A stretch of DNA of 64,000 nucleotides, from contig NZ_PRLL01000001.1 in assembly GCF_004138405.1 (NCBI RefSeq), positions 1-64,000 on the forward strand, read 5' to 3'. This DNA comes from Candidatus Nanosyncoccus nanoralicus (GTDB lineage Bacteria > Patescibacteriota > Saccharimonadia > Saccharimonadales > Saccharimonadaceae). Under the pieces are notes generated by a model. It was not told the origin of the DNA. It searched no databases and saw only the letters and a list, made by a program, of their open reading frames with translations. This document shows positions 43,554 to 52,644 of the stretch, one piece after another (within the stretch, counting starts at the first letter, position 1; each line of letters starts with the position of its first letter). The position numbers and the translations under genes are program-made.

Positions 43554-43819
43554 ATAATTTTATTCCTTTCCCCTAAAATAAATGCCAAATCCTTATTGTA
43601 TTTTCTTACCTCCGCAACAATTTTACGGTCGAGATCAGATTGTGTAATCGCTGTTTTATCTGTCACCCATTGACTTACTTTTTTCGTCACTTCCTTTGCA
43701 ATTAATTCTGCTGTCCCTTGTTCCAGATTTAAAGCCTTAGCTTCTTTTTTTAAGTCTAACATTAGTTGCTTTTCCGAAAACTCTAGCTCCTTTGCCTGAC
43801 GATTTTTAAGTATTCCCAT
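43550..43819 (-). CDS. Small helical protein, possibly ATP-cone-like
   Basis: 89 aa from ATG 43819, which has GAGGTG seven bases upstream. The GTG two codons earlier is too close to that SD. The C-terminal half (VTKKVSQWVTDKTAITQSDLDRKIVAEVRKYNKDLAFI) has the helical spacing of a degenerate ATP-cone, but the N-terminal basic strand motif is not visible. It lies between a membrane transporter-like gene and the flavoprotein, overlapping the latter by 4 bp. Function unknown. Confidence 0.6.
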   Translation of the reverse strand: MGILKNRQAKELEFSEKQLMLDLKKEAKALNLEQGTAELIAKEVTKKVSQWVTDKTAITQSDLDRKIVAEVRKYNKDLAFILGERNKII

Positions 43820-43840
43820 TTTCACTCACCTCTTTATCAT

Positions 43841-44545
43841 TTATTTTTGAATAATTCTAAATGCCAATAGGAAGATTGCTAAGGTGATGAACAATGTCCC
43901 AGATAGGGCCTTCAAAAAGTTTTTATTGTTAAGACGCCATTTTTGAATCTCCACCACTGTCTTTCCGTGTCTTACGGCTAATCTTAAAATCACTAATGGC
44001 AGCAGGGCAATTACTGTATATAAAATCAACATTGTAATCTGTAATGGCATGGAGAGTTTTAATAGACTATCTGCGGTAATTAACATTAATACGATGAAAA
44101 ATGGTGCTTCAGCGAAGCTTGCGAGCAGCCCCAGTGCAAAGGCCTCAATATTGCTATCTGTCTGTTTTGCTCGTTTCATAATATATTTTGCAACTGGCTT
44201 AGGTAACCATAGTTCAGTTGATCTTCCAGTGCGGTAATAAAATAACCAAATACAAAGGGTTAAAGCCACAAGCACCACGGCTAAAACTACTAGACAAATC
44301 GTTGACAGATTAGCTCCAAAAAAGAGAAAGACAAAATAAGCTGTTGCTGCCAGACTTGTTAATACCAGAAAAAATACTCCAAAAATATAGTTAGAAACTA
44401 AAAATTTTGTTCTTTTCTTTATATGTTTACCCAAACTTTCGTGGTAAAGCAGAAGTAGTGACCCAAGATTCATCTGCAAAGTGGCATGCGCTAAAGCAGC
44501 TAAGACAATCACGCCGATCGCCGAGAATATTGTAAGACCTTCCAT
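43841..44545 (-). CDS. Six-helix membrane protein (CcdA/LysE-like superfamily)
   Basis: 234 aa with about six helices in two groups of three, separated by a charged cytoplasmic loop (about 110-135). GLLASFAEAPFFIVLMLI in the fourth helix recalls the repeated motif of LysE/CcdA/GAP-type transporters, but there are no paired Cys as in CcdA. First gene of a three-gene operon with a flavoprotein disulfide-oxidoreductase relative. Electron or thiol transport is a guess. Leaderless: TGA-TATAAT (44557-44552) ends six bases before the ATG. Confidence 0.6.
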   Translation of the reverse strand: MEGLTIFSAIGVIVLAALAHATLQMNLGSLLLLYHESLGKHIKKRTKFLVSNYIFGVFFLVLTSLAATAYFVFLFFGANLSTICLVVLAVVLVALTLCIWLFYYRTGRSTELWLPKPVAKYIMKRAKQTDSNIEAFALGLLASFAEAPFFIVLMLITADSLLKLSMPLQITMLILYTVIALLPLVILRLAVRHGKTVVEIQKWRLNNKNFLKALSGTLFITLAIFLLAFRIIQK

Positions 44546-44551
44546 ACTTAA

Positions 44552-44600
44552 ATTATATCATATCTTGCTTATGCTAGATTATATCTTGCTTGTGCTAAAC
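44552..44600 (-). promoter_or_regulatory. Duplicated promoter segment
   Basis: The minus strand reads two near copies of CATAAGCAAGATAT(G)ATA, each followed by an AATYTA-type run. The proximal copy supplies the leaderless -10 of the gene at 44545. The distal copy holds a second TATAAT about 20 bp upstream. Confidence 0.45.
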
Positions 44601-44711
44601 ACAAAAAGTATTTTTTCCTATCTATTACAATTAAAACAATCACGCTAATGCTTGCCAAAAGAAGTTCATAAATATACATTCAGCTCATTAGAAATTAAAT
44701 GAGGTAATACT

Positions 44712-45779
44712 ATGCAAAAAGCATCACAAACACCACGCCAAAAAACAAGCTTAGAAGGGAAGAAACGGCAGCCATCCCACTGCAGCTGTTCACGTATATA
44801 TCAAGGTCAGTCCTCTATTTCTGAGGAAGCGCAACCACGTATTAGAATTCCATATAAACGTGAACATAAATTCAAATATTTAATCTATTCGGCTCTCCTA
44901 TTTTTAAATTTCTGCTCTCTGTTCATATTGCCAGCATCAACCTTTGCTACAAGTAAACCCTCGGACGCAAATGGAAAAAATGTTGTAAAAGAAGAAAAAA
45001 CCTGTCCCAGTGGTCAATATCTAAATCCCGAAACTAAGCGCTGCAAGAAATTTCCCCCACAAAAAATGAAAACCTGTCCTGAGGGCTATTTTCTAAACGT
45101 AAAAACCAATCGTTGCAACAAGAATCCAGTTCCCAAAAAATCTACGCAAAATAACCCAAAACCGAAAGAGCCTACCAATCCTTTGCCTAATCATCCTGAT
45201 TCAAAAGATCAGAACGACCAAACTAAGAAGCCAGCAAAAGATTGCCTGCCGGGTTATTTCTTAAATAAAATTACTGGTCGTTGTAATAAGCAACACGAGC
45301 AAGCCGAAAAGACCTGTCCTGAAGGCACCTTCCGCAATAAAATCACTGGACGCTGCAATAAAATTCAAGCTGAGTCTCAGAAGAAGCCCTGTCATGCTGA
45401 CCAATATCGTAACCCAAAAACTGGCCGTTGTCATAAAGTGGCCACGTCAACCGCACCCAAAACTTGCCCTGCCGGTAAGGTTCTCAATCCTGTGACCAAT
45501 CGTTGTAAAGGTGAAGAAAAACCTCATGAGGTCAAAGCCTGTAAAGAGGGTTATGAAAGAAATGAGCAAACTCACCGCTGTCGCAAAGTCCATCAAAATA
45601 CGGGCGCCTCAAATCCGGTAGAAGTCCCAAAATTGGGCGACAAGAAAGAAGAACAAAAGAAAGATTTTAACGGCACCACAGCGGTTGCTGGTTCTGCGGC
45701 GGTTGGTCTTGGTATTGCTATCTTCCAGTTTAAAAATGAAATCTTTGTCATCATTCGTAAAATTTTTCTTCATAAGTAG
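44712..45779 (+). CDS. Membrane-anchored protein with seven two-cysteine repeats
   Basis: 355 aa. A basic N-terminal tail, a helix (about 57-77), an outside region, and a second helix near the C-terminus (about 322-345). The outside region has seven copies of CxxGxxxNxxTxRC at roughly 20-50 residue spacing: CPSGQYLNPETKRC, CPEGYFLNVKTNRC, CLPGYFLNKITGRC, CPEGTFRNKITGRC, CHADQYRNPKTGRC (Gly missing), CPAGKVLNPVTNRC and CKEGYERNEQTHRC. Linkers are Lys/Pro/Gln-rich. The unit closely resembles the 2-cysteine adaptor domain known from large DNA viruses (Pfam 2C_adapt). A surface stalk with disulfide beads is the likeliest reading. SD GAGGT before ATG. Confidence 0.75.
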   Translation: MQKASQTPRQKTSLEGKKRQPSHCSCSRIYQGQSSISEEAQPRIRIPYKREHKFKYLIYSALLFLNFCSLFILPASTFATSKPSDANGKNVVKEEKTCPSGQYLNPETKRCKKFPPQKMKTCPEGYFLNVKTNRCNKNPVPKKSTQNNPKPKEPTNPLPNHPDSKDQNDQTKKPAKDCLPGYFLNKITGRCNKQHEQAEKTCPEGTFRNKITGRCNKIQAESQKKPCHADQYRNPKTGRCHKVATSTAPKTCPAGKVLNPVTNRCKGEEKPHEVKACKEGYERNEQTHRCRKVHQNTGASNPVEVPKLGDKKEEQKKDFNGTTAVAGSAAVGLGIAIFQFKNEIFVIIRKIFLHK

Positions 45780-45879
45780 CAAAACTTGATATAAAAACTA
45801 TTGTTTTGCCTACTTATTACTACTACAAAAAAGGCTTCAAAATTTATCCAACTCTGTTAAATTCCATAAAAAACTCAAA

Positions 45880-45906
45880 TTAGCAGTCTTGACATGAGAG
45901 TGCTAA
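45880..45906 (+). promoter_or_regulatory. CIRCE operator 1 (HrcA site)
   Basis: TTAGCAGTC, nine bases, GAGTGCTAA: left arm 7/9 and right arm 9/9 of the CIRCE consensus. The -35 box lies inside its nine-base spacer. Confidence 0.8.
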
Positions 45907-45917
45907 TAAGCTATACT
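45889..45917 (+). promoter_or_regulatory. dnaK sigma-70 promoter
   Basis: TTGACA (45889-45894), 17 bp, TATACT (45912-45917). Fully overlapped by CIRCE 1 and followed by CIRCE 2. Confidence 0.85.
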
Positions 45918-45926
45918 CATAATAAC

Positions 45927-45953
45927 TTAGCAATTAAAAACGATGAGTGCTAA
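45927..45953 (+). promoter_or_regulatory. CIRCE operator 2 (HrcA site)
   Basis: TTAGCAATT, nine bases, GAGTGCTAA. It lies in the 5' untranslated region between the -10 box and the AAAGGAG SD of dnaK. Confidence 0.8.
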
Positions 45954-45974
45954 ATAAATATAAAGGAGTAATAA

Positions 45975-47867
45975 ATGAGTAAAATTATTGGAATTGACCT
46001 TGGTACGACGAACTCTGCTTTCGCGTACATGGTCGCAGGAAAACCAGAAGTAATTACTAATGCCGAGGGTGACCGCACTACTCCGTCAGTAGTCGCTGTC
46101 ACTAAAAAAGGCGAACGTCTTGTTGGTAAAGTTGCGCAGCGTCAGCGTGTCACTAATCCAAAAAATACTATTTATGGTATTAAGCGTTTAATCGGCCGTA
46201 AATTTGAAGATAAGGAAGTCCAGAGAGATCTCGACATCATGCCATACAGGATTGTGAAAAAAGGTGATGGTGTTGCCGTAGAGATGGATGGTAAGACTTA
46301 CACTCCAGAAGAAGTTTCTGCTATGATTCTCTCTAAAATTAAAGCAGACGCCGAAGCTTTCTTAGGTGAGAAGGTTACTGAAGCTATCATTACCGTTCCA
46401 GCCTACTTCGATGACTCTCAACGTCAAGCTACTAAAGATGCCGGTAAGATTGCTGGTCTTGAGGTTAAACGTATTATCAACGAACCTACAGCCGCAGCCT
46501 TAGCTTATGGTCTTGAAAAGAAAAGCGAAGAGAAAATTGTAGTCTTCGACCTTGGTGGTGGTACCTTCGATGTTTCCATTCTTGAGCTCGGTGACGGTGT
46601 CTTTGAGGTAAAGTCCACGAACGGTGATACCCATCTAGGTGGTGAAGACTTTGATAACGTTATCGTTAACTTCCTCTGTGATCAGTTCAAAGACGAATCT
46701 GGTATCGATATCAAAAATGATGCCGCAGCCATGCAGCGCGTTAAGGATGAAGCTGAAAAAGCTAAGAAGGAACTCTCGTCAGCCAAAGAAACTGAAATCA
46801 ACCTTCCATTCCTTTCCGCTGACTCTGAGGGTCCAAAACACTTTGAATACACTCTAACTCGCTCCAAGATGGAAGAGCTCGTTGCTCCACTTCTTGATCG
46901 TCTTGCAGGTCCAGTCGAAAAGGCCCTTAAAGATGCCAAGCTCAAGACTTCCGATATTAACGAAGTCGTTATGGTTGGTGGTATGACCCGTATGCCAGCC
47001 GTTGTTGAAAAGGTTAAAGCTCTCTTTGGTAAGGAACCAATGCAGGGTGTTAACCCAGATGAGGTAGTTGCAGTTGGTGCTGCCATTCAAGGCGGTGTAC
47101 TTCAAGGTGATGTCAAAGATGTTCTTCTTCTCGATGTTACCCCACTTTCTCTCGGTATCGAGACTATGGGTGGTGTTTCTACCAAGCTAATTGAGCGCAA
47201 CACTACTATCCCAACTTCAAAGTCTGAAACTTTCTCTACTGCTGCTGATAACCAGCCACAGGTTGAAATCCATGTTTTGCAAGGTGAGCGCGAAATGGCC
47301 GCTGATAATAAATCTCTTGGTCGTTTCATCCTCGATGGTATCGCTCCAGCCCCACGTGGTGTTCCACAGATTGAAGTTACCTTCAATATTGATGCAAACG
47401 GTATTTTAAACGTTACAGCTCGTGACAAGGGAACTGGTAAGGAGCAAAGTATTACTATCCAGAACTCCGGCAACATGTCTAAAGAAGATATTGAAAAGGC
47501 TCAAAAAGATGCTGAACTTCATGCAGATGAAGACAAAAAGAAACGTGAAGCTATCGACGCTAGAAATAAATTAGAACAGGCTATTTATCACAATGAAAAA
47601 ATGCCAGATGAGTTCAAAGACAAGATTTCTGACGAAGATAAGGAGACTATTAAGAAAGCTATCGAAGAAGCCAAAGAAGTATTAAAAGATACAGCCGCTG
47701 ATGCTGCTAAATATGAAGAAGCTGAAAAGGAACTCTCCAATAAGATCATGCCTATTGGTGCCAAGCTCTATCAATCCGCTTCAACCGATTCATCTGCTAA
47801 TGACGGTAATTCATCTAAAGGCACTTCCGATGGTGAACCTGTAGAAGGCGAAGTTGTTGATAAATAG
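45975..47867 (+). CDS. dnaK: Molecular chaperone DnaK (Hsp70)
   Basis: 630 aa, full length. [16 protein letters not shown] (phosphate 1), [14 protein letters not shown] (phosphate 2) and [13 protein letters not shown] (adenosine site) mark the ATPase. [14 protein letters not shown] starts the substrate-binding domain, and the disordered end finishes EGEVVDK, close to the EEVVDK-type tail. It folds and refolds proteins with DnaJ and GrpE, which are not adjacent here; dnaK is a single-gene unit with its own promoter, two CIRCE sites and terminator. Heat-shock control by HrcA is therefore expected. SD AAAGGAG. Confidence 0.98.
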   Translation: MSKIIGIDLGTTNSAFAYMVAGKPEVITNAEGDRTTPSVVAVTKKGERLVGKVAQRQRVTNPKNTIYGIKRLIGRKFEDKEVQRDLDIMPYRIVKKGDGVAVEMDGKTYTPEEVSAMILSKIKADAEAFLGEKVTEAIITVPAYFDDSQRQATKDAGKIAGLEVKRIINEPTAAALAYGLEKKSEEKIVVFDLGGGTFDVSILELGDGVFEVKSTNGDTHLGGEDFDNVIVNFLCDQFKDESGIDIKNDAAAMQRVKDEAEKAKKELSSAKETEINLPFLSADSEGPKHFEYTLTRSKMEELVAPLLDRLAGPVEKALKDAKLKTSDINEVVMVGGMTRMPAVVEKVKALFGKEPMQGVNPDEVVAVGAAIQGGVLQGDVKDVLLLDVTPLSLGIETMGGVSTKLIERNTTIPTSKSETFSTAADNQPQVEIHVLQGEREMAADNKSLGRFILDGIAPAPRGVPQIEVTFNIDANGILNVTARDKGTGKEQSITIQNSGNMSKEDIEKAQKDAELHADEDKKKREAIDARNKLEQAIYHNEKMPDEFKDKISDEDKETIKKAIEEAKEVLKDTAADAAKYEEAEKELSNKIMPIGAKLYQSASTDSSANDGNSSKGTSDGEPVEGEVVDK

Positions 47868-47913
47868 AATTACTCAATTTCTCTAGGATATATTATTCAT
47901 CCAGTGAATAATT

Positions 47914-47941
47914 CAAAAATACTCCGCAAGGAGTATTTTTG
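47914..47941 (+). terminator. dnaK terminator
   Basis: CAAAAATACTCC-GCAA-GGAGTATTTTTG, a perfect 12-bp stem with a GCAA tetraloop, T-rich on both strands. Confidence 0.88.
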
Positions 47942-48026
47942 AAATGTCATGAACATTATCTAATAAAACTATACTTATTACCTCTAATATGATATATTTA
48001 ATCGGATTAAAAGGAATATATTTTTC

Positions 48027-48704
48027 ATGAAATCACCAATCAAAAAGTTTTCTAATTTTTCATTCTCTCAAAAACTAAACTGGCTTCTAAAAATCGGTAT
48101 TAGCCTTTCAGGTCTTATTTTTACTTTTTTACACTTTATTGATCCTACTACCTGGCACAAACTTCCCAGCTATCTAGTTACTATTATTCTTCCGTTTATC
48201 CCTGAGCTTCTTGCAAAACTAAACTTCAAAGCCACTACTAGACTACAAATCGCTTTTAATTTTTTCTTGATTATCGCAATGGTCTTAGGTATCGATCTTG
48301 ATTGGTATAAGTCAATTATTATCATGGGATATCCAAGCTATGATAAAATCGTCCATACTCTAAGCGGTGTTTTCACTGCGTTTTGCGGTAAAGAGATTCT
48401 GGATCACTTTTATGACGGTAAGGACCTCGTAGTAAATCATAGAGCTGCTTCTGCTAAAGCTGGCTCCTCTGGTCAATCCACTATCAAACGCAAAATCTAC
48501 CACTCAGGCTTCGCCTTCCTTTTCATCATCTGTTTTGTTGTCTTCACTGCTGCTATGTGGGAATGTTTTGAATTTACCTATGACCAACTTTGTGGTGGAC
48601 ACATGCAAGAGCTCAATGCTCCTGGGGTTGGCGATACCATGGGTGATATTATCTCTGCTTCTATTGCCGGCTTCCTCACAGCTATCTTCATTAGAAAGAA
48701 ATAA
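48027..48704 (+). CDS. YjdF/DUF2238-like membrane protein
   Basis: 225 aa with about six helices. YDKIVHTLSGVFTAFCGKEILDHF, then AMWECFEFTYDQLCGG and GVGDTMGDIISASIAG, the pattern of the YjdF/DUF2238 family (conserved D..H, WE.xE and GDTMxD), suggesting an intramembrane polar site. Function unknown in general. Six bases before a TylF-type methyltransferase gene, so probably co-transcribed. A TGATATATT box lies about 30 bp upstream, and an AAAGGA SD is unusually far from the ATG. Confidence 0.7.
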   Translation: MKSPIKKFSNFSFSQKLNWLLKIGISLSGLIFTFLHFIDPTTWHKLPSYLVTIILPFIPELLAKLNFKATTRLQIAFNFFLIIAMVLGIDLDWYKSIIIMGYPSYDKIVHTLSGVFTAFCGKEILDHFYDGKDLVVNHRAASAKAGSSGQSTIKRKIYHSGFAFLFIICFVVFTAAMWECFEFTYDQLCGGHMQELNAPGVGDTMGDIISASIAGFLTAIFIRKK

Positions 48705-48710
48705 AAATCT

Positions 48711-49316
48711 ATGTCAAAAAAGCAACCCGCCGCGGTCTCTCAAGTTTCATCTGCAGAAACAGCTATTCTAATTTCATTACTTCAGCAAGTTCTTGCAAAA
48801 AATATTGCAGGTGATGTAGTTGAACTTGGCTGTTATAAGGGTGATACTTCAGTTCTTTTCCAGCGTGAATTACAAAAAACGAATAAAACCCTCTGGTTAT
48901 ACGACTCTTTCGCTGGCCTTCCCGAAAAAACTAGGGAAGATAGCTCGGCTGCTGGCGATCAATTTAAATCCGGTGAACTCTTTGTCACAAAACGCGAAGT
49001 CATTGAAAAATTCAAACGACACAACCTTCCTCTTCCAAAAATTAAAAAGGCCTTCTTTGAAGACTTAGACCCCATCAGTGATCTCCCGAATAAAATCTGC
49101 TTTGCCTTTCTCGATGGCGACCTCTATACTTCAATTAAAACTAGCCTCACGCTAGTTCAAGACAAGATGCAGTCCGGAAGCATTGTTATTATTCATGACT
49201 ACAATAATCCAGAACTTCCTGGCTCTGCTCGTGCCGTTGACGAGTGGTTCAAAAATCATCCCGGCAAATATTCCAGTTTTCAGGTTAAAGAAACATTAGC
49301 CATCATCTATCTTTAG
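48711..49316 (+). CDS. TylF/MycF-like SAM-dependent O-methyltransferase
   Basis: 201 aa. DVVELGCYKGDTSVLFQREL is the SAM motif I region, LWLYDSFAGLPEKT is the TylF-family hallmark, FAFLDGDLYTSIKTSL has the metal-binding Asp pair and VIIHDYNNPELPGSARAVDEW follows. Members methylate sugar hydroxyls (macrocin) or glycan ends. A role in capping or decorating the surface glycan is reasonable but inferred. Overlap-close to the gene before. Confidence 0.85.
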   Translation: MSKKQPAAVSQVSSAETAILISLLQQVLAKNIAGDVVELGCYKGDTSVLFQRELQKTNKTLWLYDSFAGLPEKTREDSSAAGDQFKSGELFVTKREVIEKFKRHNLPLPKIKKAFFEDLDPISDLPNKICFAFLDGDLYTSIKTSLTLVQDKMQSGSIVIIHDYNNPELPGSARAVDEWFKNHPGKYSSFQVKETLAIIYL

Positions 49317-49351
49317 CCAGATTCTAAAATATTTATGTTAAAATAAAACTA

Positions 49352-51964
49352 ATGGATAAATATTCAAAAAAGTGGTCAAAGATTTTCAAACAAAAATTAT
49401 CGTCTCCCTTTTTACCGATTATTTCTTTTTTGGTGATTTTATTAGTGGGAGTTCTAGCCTTTCAATTAATACCAATTCACACTACATTAGCCTGGCAGCC
49501 AGGCTGCAAAATAGGCTCAAACGCATCTCTTGCGATGGCGGCTAGTAGTGCGGTTAATTTTAATTTTAGCGTCGAAGATCTGTCGACGTCTAGTCTTAAG
49601 AATACCAACCTAAAGGTTGGACTCAGTACAGACAATTGTTACGGAGCTACGGTAACCATGTCCAGTATAGACGAAGGTACTAGTATGGATTACGAAGGGC
49701 CCGCTTCCTCTCAGAAGATTGATTCAATCAGTGCCAATATCCAGGAGTCGAGTTTTGCTGCCAACCATTGGGGATATCGTATCGAAGACGGATCAGGGGT
49801 CAATAATTACAAGCCGATCCCCAAGCTTTCTGCGCCAGAAATAGTTTATTCTAAAACAACACCAGAAAACACTGACCTTAATTTTAATTTTGCAGTAAAA
49901 GCCTCTCCGAGCCTAACACCAGGATCCTATAAGAAAAATATCTTATTAACCTTTGCCGCTAGCCATGCATTGACTACTGCGACTTTTTTGCCAGGAACTG
50001 AGTTTGCGAATATTGCCAAAACACTTGTTGGCAGCGGTACCGCAAGTAGATTCGAAAGATCAGACACGCCGCCCGCAATTTATGGGCAATTAAACCCAAC
50101 CCCTAGCGACCTTGCAAAATATCCCAAGGTCTCAACCGTAGATTCAGGTACGCCAATCTTTCTGTGGCTTGACGGAGATAAGCTGCTGTGGTGGGCTGAC
50201 ACAGATTTAGTGTATACGAATGAGGACTGTGAAACAATGTTCAGAGAAGTAGCCGGTTATACTTATGATGAGAATAAGGGGTTGTTTGCAGACTTGCGTG
50301 GTATTGATACTTCACATACGAAAAATATGAAATCTATGTTTGCCTCGACTGAGGAAAAGGCTAGAGGATATAGCAAGATAATTGGACTAGATCTTTCTGA
50401 ATTTAATACAAGTAATGCAGAAAACATGGAGTCGATGTTTGAGGGCATGCGCGCAACAAGTGGCATAGATCTCTCAAAATTTGACACTCGAAAAGTTACT
50501 ACTATGAAAGCCATGTTTAAGAGATCAAATATAAATGGTTTGAATATAGACGCTTTTGATACTAGTAATGTCACTGACATGTCTGAAATGTTTGATGCAT
50601 CACGCGCTACTAGCTTAAACTTTAGTAGATTCAATACTAGCAAAGTTACAAATATGTCCAAAATGTTTAGATGGGCCAGTACTCAAACATTGGATCTTTC
50701 CAGCTTTAATACTAGTAATGTCACTGACATGTCTGAAATGTTCAATGGCTCAGGTGTTTCTAATTTAAATTTATCAAATTTTGATACTAGCAAAGTTACA
50801 AATATGTCTAAAATGTTTTCTAGTCAGAACATTATAGGATTGGACATCCATACGTTCAATACTAGCAACGTCACAAACATGTCAGACATGTTCTCTAATA
50901 TAGGTGTTTCTAATTTAGATATATTAAATTTTGATACTAGTAATGTCACTGACATGTCAGGCATGTTTAATTATGCACGTAATCTAGTAAGTATTAACTT
51001 GTCAAGTTTTAATACGAGCAAGGTCGAAGATATGAGGAGTATGTTTAGTGCAATTGGTGTATCTAACATTGATCTGTCTAACTTTAATACCAGTTCGGTA
51101 AAACAAATGAATTACATGTTCTCTTCTCTTCCAAACCTAACTAGCTTAGACCTATCAAATTTTGATACCAGCAATGTTATAAGCATGATGGATATGTTCA
51201 GTAATTCTGAAAAATTAAATTACTTGAATCTTAGTAGCTTCAATACTAGCAACGTTACAAATATGTATGGTTTATTTAATGGATGCAAGTCGATGACAAA
51301 CTATGACCTTTCGAATTTTAATACTTCAAAAGTATGGTCTATGGCAACGATGTTTAAGGATAATTCAAGCTTGAGTTCCTTAAATCTTTCAAACTTTAAC
51401 ACCAGTAAGGTAAACCGTATGGATTCTATGTTCTCTGGTACCAAAAACCTAACGAATTTAAATATTTCCAGCTTTGACACGTCTGAAGTATCATCCATGC
51501 CTGAGATGTTTCAGGCGACAGGACTATCCACTCTGGACTTATCTCATTTTAATACTTCAAAAGTATTGAATATGATGTCAATGTTTAACTCAAGCTCCAA
51601 CTTAACGAATCTAAACCTATCTAGCTTTAATACTAGTAGAGTAACTGACATGAATAGTATGTTTAAAGGCACAACAAGCTTAATTAATCTAGATCTTTCT
51701 AGCTTTGACACAAAGAATGTAAAAAGAGCAGTATCAATGTTTGATAGTAGTGGCGTGCATAGAATAGAAGTGGCAGCAAACCAGTTTGATATGCGGAGTA
51801 TCGACATGAGGTACGAAGATAATTCAAGAGCTATGTTTAAAAATGCAATAAATTTAGTAGGGGGTAACGGTACAACAATATACAGTTCAAGATACTCTTA
51901 TGACGGAGACTATGCTCACGTCGATGCACCTGGCAACCCAGGATACTTTACTCTAAAGCACTAA
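49352..51964 (+). CDS. BspA-like surface protein with DUF285 leucine-rich-type repeats
   Basis: 870 aa. A membrane anchor/signal spans about 20-45. Residues about 60-200 form a beta-rich N-terminal domain. About 310-800 contain nineteen tandem units of roughly 24 residues ending in the F[ND]TS-x-V-xx-M-xx-MF pattern (e.g. FNTSNVTDMSEMF), the DUF285 repeat of mycoplasmas, lactobacilli and BspA-like adhesins. The protein ends GNPGYFTLKH without LPXTG, so the N-terminal helix probably holds it. Repeats share near-identical DNA. Leaderless: TGT-TAAAAT (49339-49344) ends seven bases before ATG. An adhesin role is inferred from the family. Confidence 0.88.
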   Translation: MDKYSKKWSKIFKQKLSSPFLPIISFLVILLVGVLAFQLIPIHTTLAWQPGCKIGSNASLAMAASSAVNFNFSVEDLSTSSLKNTNLKVGLSTDNCYGATVTMSSIDEGTSMDYEGPASSQKIDSISANIQESSFAANHWGYRIEDGSGVNNYKPIPKLSAPEIVYSKTTPENTDLNFNFAVKASPSLTPGSYKKNILLTFAASHALTTATFLPGTEFANIAKTLVGSGTASRFERSDTPPAIYGQLNPTPSDLAKYPKVSTVDSGTPIFLWLDGDKLLWWADTDLVYTNEDCETMFREVAGYTYDENKGLFADLRGIDTSHTKNMKSMFASTEEKARGYSKIIGLDLSEFNTSNAENMESMFEGMRATSGIDLSKFDTRKVTTMKAMFKRSNINGLNIDAFDTSNVTDMSEMFDASRATSLNFSRFNTSKVTNMSKMFRWASTQTLDLSSFNTSNVTDMSEMFNGSGVSNLNLSNFDTSKVTNMSKMFSSQNIIGLDIHTFNTSNVTNMSDMFSNIGVSNLDILNFDTSNVTDMSGMFNYARNLVSINLSSFNTSKVEDMRSMFSAIGVSNIDLSNFNTSSVKQMNYMFSSLPNLTSLDLSNFDTSNVISMMDMFSNSEKLNYLNLSSFNTSNVTNMYGLFNGCKSMTNYDLSNFNTSKVWSMATMFKDNSSLSSLNLSNFNTSKVNRMDSMFSGTKNLTNLNISSFDTSEVSSMPEMFQATGLSTLDLSHFNTSKVLNMMSMFNSSSNLTNLNLSSFNTSRVTDMNSMFKGTTSLINLDLSSFDTKNVKRAVSMFDSSGVHRIEVAANQFDMRSIDMRYEDNSRAMFKNAINLVGGNGTTIYSSRYSYDGDYAHVDAPGNPGYFTLKH

Positions 51965-52250
51965 AAACGATCGATGAAGTTTGATTTGAGTCCATGTCAT
52001 CCGATTCTTTTAGAATTTACCGTCCGGATTAATCCTATTACTAACCATTTTCCGATTCACGCATGGGTTTAGCTTGGTCCTTCCGTCTTTTCTTCTTATG
52101 TACTAAGTGTTCATAAATTATACCGTCTTTCATCGAATATAAGTTAGAAAAAATCTCTTACCTTCCCCTAGCGAGTTTTTTGTAAATTCAAAAAAATTAT
52201 TTAGCATAGCTCTTCTCCTTTATCTATAGTAAGCTTTTTTGCTTTCATCT
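51965..52250. other. Gene-free stretch without recognised features
   Basis: 286 bp after the adhesin stop. No frame of useful length with a start, no RNA gene, no terminator-quality hairpin and no CRISPR-like repeat is apparent. It leads into the duplicated segment at 52251. Confidence 0.6.
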
Positions 52251-52644
52251 CTTGGGACGTTCCGCAAGTTCGTTTCTAGTATTCTAAATAAATAAAAAAA
52301 CGACCACAAAGTGGTCAATTTTTAACATGGTATGTCTTTCGCTTCGCGAAAACCATTCCAATCTGCGTCGGTTCAATAAAGAAAAGTAATCTTTTCTTTA
52401 TTTCTCCTCCTTGATTGGTCGGGGCGACAAGACTCGAACTTGCGTTTACCCCTTGGGACGTTCCGCAAGTTCGTCGCTGGTATTTTATAGAAACAAAAAA
52501 CGACCACCAAGTGGTCTATTTTAAATATGGTATGTCTTTCGCTTCGCGAAAACCATTCCAATCTGCGTCGGTTCAATAAAGAAAAGTAATCTTTTCTTTA
52601 TTTCTCCTCCTTGATTGGTCGGGGCGACAAGACTCGAACTTGCG
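52251..52644. repeat. About 200-bp tandem duplication carrying tRNA-Pro fragments
   Basis: Two copies (about 52251-52444 and 52452-52644), offset 200-201 bp. The right two-thirds (from ATGGTATGTC to GAACTTGCG) are identical; the left parts diverge. Each copy contains, left to right, an inverted degraded tRNA-Pro piece (TTGGGACG-TTC-CGCAAGTTCG), a GACCAC/GTGGTC hairpin flanked by A and T runs, a 12-bp stem AATAAAGAAAAG/CTTTTCTTTATT, and the 3' end of tRNA-Pro on the minus strand. In copy 2 that end belongs to the real tRNA gene; in copy 1 (52416-52444) it is an orphan 29-bp fragment including CCA. Confidence 0.85.

Noticed and set aside
49352-51964. Regular 72-75 bp repeats considered as a CRISPR or satellite array
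   Set aside because: They are in-frame codons of DUF285 units; no repeat/spacer alternation exists.
52373-52576. 67-codon minus-strand frame in the tRNA-Pro duplication
   Set aside because: It runs through hairpins and tRNA fragments, has no SD, and the sequence is Arg-rich junk.
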